Assembly (NCBI GenBank): GCA_013368445.1
Contig: JAACJO010000005.1
Span: 2,356,001-2,420,000 of the forward strand
Origin: Leucocoprinus leucothites
Taxonomy: Eukaryota; Basidiomycota; Agaricomycetes; Agaricales; Agaricaceae
Reading direction: 5' to 3'
DNA: 64,000 nucleotides
The notes beneath the pieces were generated by a model. The model ran no database searches. It had not been told where the DNA came from and was given only the letters and a program-made list of their open reading frames with translations. The translations under genes were made by a program, and so were the position numbers. Of the stretch, positions 55,832-64,000 are shown one piece after another. Numbering within the stretch: the first letter of the stretch is position 1; each line of letters opens with the position of its first letter.

Positions 55832-56529
55832 TCAGTGAGACGAGTTGCTTCAGTCCCTCGTGTTTTTAGTATGTAGAATGAATAGTTTTAATTCATGTTA
55901 CATCTACTTGGGTCTTTCTCCCACCGGAACCCTACTAGGAGATCTACGAATCGTAGCGACTACAACACTACAACGGCTAAGTGAACCAGATTAGATTACA
56001 AACTATGCGACAAAGAAATGCAAGAAACGAAGCGAAGAATAATGGATGCGTGCTAAGCCAGACTACATTACAGGTTCTGCAAAGAGAAGGAAGACGAAGA
56101 ATTACACCTTGAAACCCCAAAAGATAAAACCCAAAGATTATAGAAGAGGAAATGAGCACTGAACGGTCGAATGGAAGTATGCGTGCAAGTAGGTGGATGG
56201 CGAAATTGATGGCCAGACCGAGGCGAAGGTACCGGTAATCATCAAACGAGATAAAAATAATTGTTCTCCCCCATCGATATTGACACCCGAGCGAGCGGCG
56301 AAGGCAATATTAAGAACGCGGTCGGTTTAGAAGTTCCGGGAACTCGTCCCAACGAAGATGCAGGGAGCAAGTCTGATGATCTAAACCGAGGGATGAACTT
56401 CCAAGCCGATGGTCGAGCGGAGTCGAAGAGGAGGAATAGTTGAGATCGATAACATAGGAGTCCCACAACCCACACCGCGCGCGCGCAAGCCCACACACCC
56501 AGTCACACAACGCGCATCCAATATCACCG
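55832..56529. other. Intergenic region between convergent ORFs
   Basis: No coding frame with support. A short GC-rich run GCGCGCGCGC near 56478 is the only striking sequence. Confidence 0.5.
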
Positions 56530-57078
56530 CTAACGAAGGGACGACGAAACGATGTCGCGTGAAGGTCCCGTTCTCGCGGCAAAGGCTAGATCGGAGTCCG
56601 AGCGCATGCGAGAGTGCAAGCCCCTAGGAGGTCTGGCACAGCTGGGTGAAGATGGCATTTGTGGGTGTGGATGGGGCAGAGAGCGGGCATAGGCTGGGGA
56701 AAGATGGAAGTTGCTAGGGTGACTGGGAGGATAATTGCTCAGACTCTGGGTGGACGCACGTCGCCGGGGCTCGCGAGGAGGACTGATGATGATGGGGGGC
56801 GAGAGTGGTGGTGGTGGACGGGTTTCTACAAACTGGATGTGTCTCCTGTGATCATCGTGTTTGAGTGATCCGCTTGGGCCTGGTGAGGATGGACCTGGAG
56901 AAGCTGGGACTGGGACGGTGTCCTGGAGCCACAACTCGTCCTGCTCAGTGGGGACACGGGGTGGTGCACCTTCACGGTTGAATAATGGGGAGGTGAGGTA
57001 CGGGGAAGCAATTAGGGAGGGCGGAATGGGAGCGGTCTTGATGTCGGAGAGGGACAGACCAGTGCAGCGGACAGGCAT
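56530..57078 (-). CDS. Hypothetical Pro/Ser-rich protein
   Basis: A 182-codon frame from ATG 57078 (MPVRCTGLSLSDIKTAPIPP), 78 bp after the UBE2J-like stop on the same strand. Composition is Pro/Ser/Arg-rich and disordered, with phospho-site-like stretches (RRRASTQSLSNYPPSHPS). The ATG is preceded by TTTTTCCCAG, which could be an intron acceptor, so this may be the second exon of a longer transcript or an alternative end of the UBE2J-like one. No family is recognised; the GC-rich frame could be open by chance. Confidence 0.4.
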   Translation of the reverse strand: MPVRCTGLSLSDIKTAPIPPSLIASPYLTSPLFNREGAPPRVPTEQDELWLQDTVPVPASPGPSSPGPSGSLKHDDHRRHIQFVETRPPPPLSPPIIISPPREPRRRASTQSLSNYPPSHPSNFHLSPAYARSLPHPHPQMPSSPSCARPPRGLHSRMRSDSDLAFAARTGPSRDIVSSSLR

Positions 57079-57156
57079 GGTGCACTGGGAAAAATACAAC
57101 AAGCACGAATCAATATATAGGCTATCGACTAAAAATACACTCCATCAATGTCTCGG

Positions 57157-58395
57157 TTATACGAAGCGGCGGCACAGAAGAGCAAACAGTAGCACAAATA
57201 CAATGCAGATCGCACTGTCCAACGCTACCGGTGGACGAGACTTGACCCTCCTTGGCTCCGTTGCATTCCCCGTAGGCTGCTCTACCACCTCCTCAGTCTT
57301 CTCTTCAGTCTTCTCCTCAACCTTCTCCTCGGCCTTGGCTTCTTTTGCAATCTTGGCCGCCTCCTCAGCCTCCATCTCGGCCCTCGTACCTAGTCTCCGT
57401 CCACTAGACGCTGGCTCTGGAGCTGAGTCTGGAAGTAGTTCCACATTGGGTCGTTGGCAGTGCGGACATATCCAGTCTCTCGACCTAAAACCCACGGATT
57501 AATCACAAAACTCATCCGAGGTCGTAGTGTTGGTCGTCGAACTCACAGTTGCGCTAGTCGCTTCCGCTCAGCTGCAGGATATTCGATGGATCCCACCCCA
57601 ACCGCTGCCTGGCCCTTGAGCGGAAAGAATCCTTGGAGGCCGATTATGGCTGTTCCGGTTTTGATTAGCAATGGATCTCAATAGAAAAATTATTCATTTG
57701 ACTCACCCGTACGCACTCCCCAAGCTGGCTGCCACAATTCTTCATGGTCTGAATCGGGTAGTACCAGGTTAATAATCAGCATTGGCTGAACACTCAGACG
57801 GACAAAGCCCCAAGACACGCAACGCACAATTAGTGAAACTAATACAAATCTGGATTATATCGCAGCCGGTTCGTCAGTCAGCAGGTCCTTTTCGATCGAG
57901 GTACGGCAGGAGAGAGAATGAGAGGCCGAAAGGCTGACACATACCTTAGTATTCAACTCAAACCTTCCGTTCGGAGTCAACATCATGATACTTGGCGGTC
58001 GAAAGGGGTATTCCGCAGGGAGCAAAATCCTAAAGTGGTACAATCCGCCTTCAAACTCGGTACCTGGCGATCCTCGCATGGTACAGTGCCATTCCTAGCA
58101 AGACACAATGCATTCTTTGCTCAGTCTTATTCAAAATCATAGGCCGGCGGCTGAGGCTCGTAATGCAAAGCCATGGCCAAGCCACCTCGCCCTGGCTAGG
58201 TGTACTCACAAAGATGTCTTCTTCGAGTGGAGCTGCCGAGTAATCGGTGCATGGGTCATTTGCAAGCTCGCGCGCTTCCTGCATAATCCGCTTTACAGCT
58301 ATACATTTCGCCCAGACCGTCTCAGTTGAGTTTTCTAATTCTGTATTGGAGAAGAGAGACAACGAACCGGAGTTATTCTTGTTCAAAGCTGGCAT
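57157..58395 (-). CDS. Tail-anchored ubiquitin-conjugating enzyme E2 (Ubc6/UBE2J type)
   Basis: Seven exons (58368-58395, 58210-58298, 57945-58094, 57828-57849, 57707-57748, 57547-57649, 57157-57484) encode 253 residues with all phases matching. The UBC fold reads AVKRIMQEARELAND, EWHCTMRGSPGTEFEGGLYHFRI and YPFRPPSIMMLTPNGRFELNTK. The catalytic Cys is in KICISFTN, on a 22-bp exon, followed by YHEELWQPAWGVRTAIIGL. The HPN motif of most E2s is replaced by the TPNGRF form typical of the UBE2J/Ubc6 class. CPHCQRPN and a Glu/Lys-rich spacer lead to a C-terminal membrane anchor (AICIVFVLLFALL). This class works in ER-associated degradation with its active site facing the cytosol. Confidence 0.93.
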
Positions 58396-59072
58396 GGTGG
58401 ATGGTCGATAAGGTCGTGGAGTAGCTTGAATACGAACAGGTATGGCTTAACGGCCGGGTCCGAGGGACAAAAGTTGGTGTTTAGGAAAGACTGCAGATGG
58501 GTAGTGTAGTGGAAAAAGAATAGTCTTCGAGAGAACGCCTAGCTAGATGAGGCTCTACGAGATCCAGCCCTTCCAATCCAAATGTCTTCTTAAATCTGAA
58601 TTACCCCACACTCAATCGAAGCGTCTCGGTCACAGCACAAGGTTTGAAGGTCGAAGATAGGCTTTCCACCAAAATGAGAGGTCGCAAATAGTAAGCCAAA
58701 CGCGGTGGTAGTGACTAGGATGGTTGGGATGGTGGCAAGTAGGCTGTCCAGTCGCAGACTGTTACTAATTGGTCAACGTGGAATCATTACACACTAGCCC
58801 TGCGTAACAGATCTGTCACAAAGGGAAAGGGTGTCAGAGGTTACTCCTTTTAGTCTGCTTTCCCACATTGTCACACATAACGCATCAAGCAGTCTCGTGA
58901 TCGTGACACTCGAAAGCGAAGCCGAATTTTGGCGCGCCCGAGGAGAGTGCCCACATACGAGTCCGGTTCTCAACAACTCACCTACCCACTTGACTTTCGC
59001 GTCGTACAGCTAGAGGTCGAGAGAGCAAGCAACTCTCTTTTACTGTTCCGTTCTCCTCCTACAGTCGGAAAA
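58396..59072. promoter_or_regulatory. Shared upstream region of the UBE2J-like and mS37 genes
   Basis: The two genes diverge from this 677-bp region, which has no supported coding frame. A C/T-rich run (GTTCCGTTCTCCTCCTACAG) precedes the mS37 start. Confidence 0.5.
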
Positions 59073-59639
59073 ATGACGATCCACATCAAAAACCTCAAAG
59101 TCCGCCAACGCAAAGGTGCCCTCCCTACTCTCGCTTTATTGGAAAGAGTCACTCATTTCTTGAAACTGGCTTTCATGAACATCTATGGTGTTGGAATCCA
59201 CTTATGCCTCTCTTTCCCATATCCGCCATGACCTTTGCGGATCCTCGCATTTGGCTGGCACACACTTCTCGTACTCTATGACCACGGTTGCTCCTCATCA
59301 AATTCCAACGCCTCTTACGCCTACTCTATCATTGCTCAATCCAACAAAATCACGGATTAACGAAATGGACACTAGCTCCAATTAATGTAATGTGTGCACC
59401 ACAACTCACAAACATGCTTGCCTGCTGGTCGGCTTCGAATGACCTGCGGTCCGTTGGAGCTTGTAAAGAATCAGCTGAGGCTTTGTTTCATTGTATGCGG
59501 ACTACGGTGCGCCTCCTACTTACTCCCTTGCTTCGCGCGTAGTGCTGATACTTTCTCCTCTTCGTAGCCTATACCGAAGAGAGGCCATCGACCGACGATT
59601 AATTACCACCTTGCACGGCTGGGCAAACAGATTCAATAA
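59073..59639 (+). CDS. MRP10: Mitochondrial small-subunit ribosomal protein mS37 (Mrp10)
   Basis: Three exons (59073-59115, 59376-59506, 59568-59639) encode only 81 residues, so no single frame reveals the gene. MTIHIKNLKVRQRK is followed by twin CX9C motifs, CAPQLTNMLAC and CKESAEALFHC, each with exactly nine residues between the cysteines. The end TINYHLARL is typical of fungal Mrp10. CHCH proteins of this kind are oxidised in the mitochondrial intermembrane space by Mia40; Mrp10 then joins the mitoribosome in the matrix. Intron 1 is 260 bp, long for this window. Confidence 0.93.
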
Positions 59640-60117
59640 AGTATCAGAGATTGCCTGGGATTTTACTTCTGCGTGTAATAGACGGCGGGACGTAAACACA
59701 ATGAAGGAATTGTGCTTCAGTCTCGTTGGAAATAGAGGGTCTTGAGTTCGTCGCTCCCACCCCACTTTTACTTGCTTTGAGTGTATTGTATTATCACCTT
59801 TTTATTCACTAATTTCGGACCGCCCTCGATCTCAACATGCACTGAGACCATGTCGTTGTCAACACGCAGGGTCTACCAGGGCCTCGTCTACGTGTTACAT
59901 CCCTCGAATATAACTCTCACCCTTAATTGCTCAACGAGCGACATCGGGCTAGGAAGTAAAGGCACTCGAGCCCAGCTCAAATTCCACTATCTCCAAAATA
60001 TCTACTATTAATTACACAACACGGATGTGCTATTGGATCATATAGGCGCAAGATCAACTTGGGACGGGATGATAATATAAGACAAGAAGAAAATCGAAAA
60101 ATCTACTCTACAAACGG
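59640..60117. other. Intergenic region between convergent genes
   Basis: Between the mS37 stop and the cupredoxin stop. Nothing coding seen; presumably two 3' UTRs. Confidence 0.5.
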
Positions 60118-61431
60118 TCAAAGCAAACAACTAGCGAAGGCAACAAGCGTCATAGTAGTGACTACTATGAGGTCCACCTTACGACTACTAACGCCATTGT
60201 CCTTTACACTGGCATGAGTTACGCTCCCTCCATTCATCTGTGTAGCCAGCGTTTGGAAGGCATTAAATGTATTGGGACCTTCATCGGGTGCGTTGATGGC
60301 AAAAACCATTCCACGACCGCAATGGTCTGACTGGCGACAGTATGCCCAGATTGTCTTAGTCTGTTACCAATAGACATCAGCTTTTGTTGGTTATAAGGAA
60401 AGTCAGGTAGAATTTGAACGCACGTCGTTGATATGGATGGAATATGTAGGGAAAGAAATCGCATTGTCTGCAACAGGTATGCTAAGAACGAAACAATGAG
60501 CATCTCAATGCACGATATGCTACGGAGGACTTACAATCCAGAATCAAATCCGACCTCTCCAGAAGTACTCGTACTTGACAAAGCTTCACATGGTTTCGGG
60601 AACGAGCTCTGAGTAACCGTATGATTACTTTGACGGAATTGGAAGGTGACAGTATCACCGATTTGGGCTTTCAAACTCGAAGGCTGAAACGAAAATTGTC
60701 CAGGACCACCGACAATGACCTGATGATCAACTGAGAAAGCAGTCGGTGTAGGAGCCTGGGCGGCACTGGGAGTCAGACTCGGAGTCGCAGTAACTGTAGC
60801 CGTCACTGTAACTACGGATACATTGGATGAGCCGGATGGCGTCGTGGTGGCAGCGGTGGCGGTGGTGGAATTTACTGAGCTTCCAGAAGTCAAGGGAGGT
60901 GGGGAAGAAGTAGAGTTTCCCATTGCGGCAGCTTTGAAAGCATCAAAATTGTTGGCTGGGTTGACAGCGAAAACCATGCCTCGTTGGCAGTGGTTCCCTT
61001 GACGGCAGTATACCCAGATAGGTGACTTGTCATGGATGTTAAGTTGTGCAATGGGAAAGTTGGTCTGCTCTGAGTCGGAGACTGGGATGCTAGTTTAAGA
61101 CATGGAAAATGAGGCATGCGAATAATATTAAAAGGAGGGCACGTACAATCCAGTGTCAAAGCCACTTTCAAGATGTTCACAAGGTTTCTCAAAGGTAGAT
61201 TGTGTTACGGTATGGTTCTTCTGCTTAAAGATGAATCGAACAGTATCGCCAGGTTCAGCATCCTTGAGCAAGAATCAACATTAGCAGAATTACTCGTATA
61301 TTGTAAAATTCAACGCTCACGATAAACGCAGGATCATATATGAGCCCTCCTGACCCACCGACCGTCACATTCAGGATAGCACATTCAACAAGCCGAGAGA
61401 GAATGACAAGGGACCAAGTATTGCGCAACAT
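60118..61431 (-). CDS. Secreted two-domain cupredoxin, probably GPI-anchored
   Basis: Five exons (61321-61431, 61147-61262, 60535-61089, 60424-60481, 60118-60360) encode 360 residues. A signal peptide (MLRNTWSLVILSRLVECA) precedes two cupredoxin domains, each with VGDTV-like strand starts, NHTVTQSTF or NHTVTQSSF and a YCRQ-x-x-HC copper-site-like motif. A Ser/Thr-rich linker (about 150-200) joins them. The C-terminus ends in a hydrophobic stretch (VDLIVVTTMTLVAFASCLL) after a small-residue region, the form of a GPI signal. The family is common in agaricomycetes as extracellular serine-rich proteins; whether it binds copper, and what it does at the wall, is not known. Exon borders fall at matching points in both domains, which suggests internal duplication. 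Confidence 0.88.
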
Positions 61432-62106
61432 CGATGTCAGGCGTTATGTGTTACCCGAAGTCCAGAGAAAAGCTTTCAAGTAACAGAAGTATTGAAGGAG
61501 ACGATTGTTAGAGCACTTCGAGCACTCAGTCAGTTAGAGGTTGGGCAGCCAGTGCCAGTGAATATGGGGGCGTTGGAAGGCTAAGGTGAGCGTCGAGGGT
61601 GTATAAAGGCCAGGTGGAGCAAGCATGTTGTGTGGCTTTCATTTATGAAGCTAGAACAATGGGGCAGCGAAGCAGCAGCAGCCAGAAAGCCACTAGGCAA
61701 GCGATGGAGCAACAATGGTATGGCATTGTATGAACGCACGTGGCTAATGCCGGAGTGATTAAAATAGCAACGAGCTCCATCAGGGTTCGAGGAGCGCTCG
61801 AATGGTTTTTGTTTTGAGAGTTTCCCTTAGCTACCCACTGACTCTAACGTGGAATGAATCGGTGACTACCTGTATGTGTTCGCGCCGGCCGAAATGCCAT
61901 TGATATTGCATGTTACACTCGGTAATTCATAGTGTCGGGATGGATCAATCATCACTGTTATACATACCCTGATGTGCTTTAAACATCAAGATGAAAAAAG
62001 GATACTTCAAATACATTGTAAAATGGTAATTGTTACTCGGTCCGAGGTATGGCGCGTACAAGTCCGCGTAGTCCGTGCTTTATAATGTCCAGGTCGAAAA
62101 ACATAC
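61432..62106. promoter_or_regulatory. Upstream region of the cupredoxin gene
   Basis: A GTGTATAAAGGCC sequence near 61600 reads TATA-like on the plus strand. No coding frame supported. The far end holds the 3' side of the T5orf172-domain gene. Confidence 0.4.
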
Positions 62107-63694
62107 TCATACATAGATGTCCACAAAACGCCCCCAACGTTCAACAACTGGCTTGACGATTTTTTCCCACTCTCGACCCCTATTCTTACCCTTATCCCAT
62201 CTTCGAAACTCGAATATTTCTTTATGCAAATTGCCACAATCAGAGCAAGGCTTGTTGTTGCCGTTAGATTTGGACTTGGTAGGGGTTGCGGTTGAAGTAG
62301 ATGGAGTAGCTTCAGTCCTGGGCCAACCAGGTTCCAAGTACACGCCGGTTGACACCAAGTCAGCAAGCTCAATATGAACAAGACGCTCTAGTATGAAAGT
62401 GAGGCCAAGATACAACGAGGAGCGGAATGGGAATGCTAACCTAGCCGGTGGCACCAGGCGGCTTTCTCGCCTGCCTGCACACGACCCTTCATCAAACTAC
62501 CTTCATCTTCTTCGACATATCCAGGGTAGAAACCTCGAAGTACTTGTTCTTTTGAGCCGCACTGCTTGCCCCATTGATCGATTCTCTTGACGAGATTGAC
62601 GGCTCTGCCAACTTTGAGGTTGATAGTCTTCGTAGCACTGGAATCTATGCGGCATCAGGCTCGGTGCTTAGATAGTAGACTTACTCGTGCGTACCTCTAA
62701 TCTCAAAGGTATATATGTATCCGGGTACGTCCCGAGCTGATCTTGTTTTCTCCATTTCTGCTCGCAGCGACGCTTGAGCCGATTTCTGTAAATACGGAGG
62801 TATCCAATCTGTTGTGGTGCAGGTCAGAAAGACATGAGATTTTTTAGAGATGTATTACCCGCAAACAGGACCCAGTCGCCGGTCTTTCTTGCATAATAAC
62901 CAGTCGGTGAGAGAACCTCATCTGTATGTTGATAACAAAAGCGAGCGACACCCTCCCCGTCTTCTTCGCCATCATCAGCTGCAAGGACTACCTTAACTTG
63001 CCTTGTACATCGTTTTCCAGTCTTAGTGATACCAGCACATTGAACCTGAGCCCGCCCGTTTGATGGTGTTGAGGGTGGACTCGTTGAGCTGTTACTCGAG
63101 AGGCTCGGTCGAATTGGAGTTGATGGGTTGTTCAAGCGTGTTGGACTTGACGGGGGTGATAAGCCGGTGGTCACATTAGCGCCTGGAGATGAGAGGCTCG
63201 AGTATGGGCGCGAGGGTTTCTGGGGGGTATGGGGCGGTAGGGGAATGTCAACAAATTCATTATAGTCTGGGCGCGTCGAATAATTGGGATCCAACGCCAT
63301 GTGCATTGTTAATGACTGCTGTCCAGGCGAATGCAAATGAGGGATGGGCATCGTAGGGGGATGGGAGGACACATTCGGCGCTGAAGTCGACGCGCCTGCT
63401 AGATTAAAACCCCCTATAAAGTTGGGCTTGGCTTGTCCAGCACTCGGAGTCGTTGGGTTGGAGATCGAGAGCCCATTGAAAGCCGCAGTAAGCTGATTAG
63501 GGTGCTGGTGATTCCAAGAAGGTGGTTTCGGGGGAGGTGACGGTTTCTTCTGCAACAAGGTCCGTAAGATGAGCCACACGAGGAGTGAATGAAGTTCAGA
63601 TTGCTCGAATACTTACCTTGGATTCCTGATAGATGTCGATGAGTTTATCAGCCAAGTGTTCAACTTTATCTTTGAAACCACGAGACTCAGACAT
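62107..63694 (-). CDS. T5orf172 (GIY-YIG-like) domain protein
   Basis: Five exons (63617-63694, 62859-63549, 62695-62808, 62441-62644, 62107-62387) encode 455 residues. A short helical start (MSESRGFKDKVEHLADKLID) is followed by about 150 disordered Pro/Ser residues. A Cys-rich element (CAGITKTGKRCTRQVK ... ARFCYQH) precedes the domain: PGYIYTFEIR, INLKVGRAVNLVKRIDQWGKQCGSKEQVLRGFYPG and WCHRLERLVHIELADL. This matches the fungal group with the phage T5 Orf172/Mug113-type domain, related to GIY-YIG nucleases. A last zinc-ribbon-like CSDCGNLHKEIFEFRRW follows. DNA binding or cleavage is inferred from the fold; no fungal function is known to me. Confidence 0.85.
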
Positions 63695-64000
63695 CTTGAA
63701 TGCGGCGGATTTGTAGAAGATGAATTGCTCAAGAAACAGAGGTGGTTCGAAAGCTTTATTGGTGCAAACGCAGTAATCAAGGTGTACTCTCCCGGCTTGT
63801 TTCCGATCAGTTGGTCGCCATCATCGCCCTGTGCGTAAATTATGTAATCAGATCTTTATATTCGAAGCCTCGGTCGCACGAGGTCAAGAAATGCCCTATC
63901 TTTTCCTTCCAGCTGGCAATCGAGGTATGTATCATTCTACAACATTTCAACGAGTTTAAAAGATGAAACGCACTGGGCTCTGAGACACATTTGATGTCAC
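63695..64000. other. Right edge, upstream of the T5orf172-domain gene
   Basis: Promoter side of the preceding gene. No supported frame; the window ends before any new gene can be identified. Confidence 0.4.

Overview
The window is fungal nuclear DNA, most likely from an agaricomycete (mushroom-forming basidiomycete). Coding genes on the right carry many GT-AG introns of about 50-80 bp and encode typical basidiomycete proteins; the left carries chromodomain Ty3/gypsy, Ty1/copia, hAT, Tc1 and pogo-like elements. The species cannot be named from sequence alone.

Two compartments meet near 37.9 kb. Positions 1-37,900 form a transposon island. Its outer shell is an old copia element (copia A) running in from the left edge. 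Into it inserted a gypsy element (Gypsy A, 1363-9689) and a hAT element (9735-29226). Copia B (12709-28515) sits inside the hAT; a solo LTR (14543-15195) and a second gypsy (Gypsy C, 16596-25336) sit inside copia B. Each of these insertions has a perfect target-site duplication that I could read, so the order of events is fixed. A TA-flanked MITE (31119-31908) lies in the copia A LTR, and a gag-like remnant with one LTR, a Tc1 element (33212-34804), a pogo fragment and a decayed solo LTR follow.

Decay in the island is strikingly one-sided. The LTR pairs of both gypsies differ by six bases each, all C/T or G/A, 11 of 12 at CpG. In-frame stops that I could place in the gypsy pol genes and the Tc1 transposase are nearly all TGA where Arg (CGA) is expected. 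This points to cytosine methylation and deamination, or a CpG-directed RIP-like process.

The most unusual gene is antisense to Gypsy A: an intact, spliced 404-residue ORF (2092-3358) between the 3' LTR and pol, with its own TATA box, a coiled coil and six cysteines in exactly the spacing of a fungal Zn(II)2Cys6 cluster, completed only by splicing. Gypsy C has a different extra: a zinc-knuckle ORF3 directly after, and in frame with, pol.

From 38.5 kb the DNA is ordinary gene space: a TmpA-like membrane oxidoreductase, an M1 aminopeptidase, an ERI1-type exonuclease divergent from CMS1, splicing factor SF3A1, a tail-anchored UBE2J-type E2, the mitoribosomal CHCH protein mS37, a secreted two-cupredoxin protein and a T5orf172-domain protein. 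They form no obvious cluster; housekeeping functions dominate. No tRNA, rRNA or CRISPR was found.
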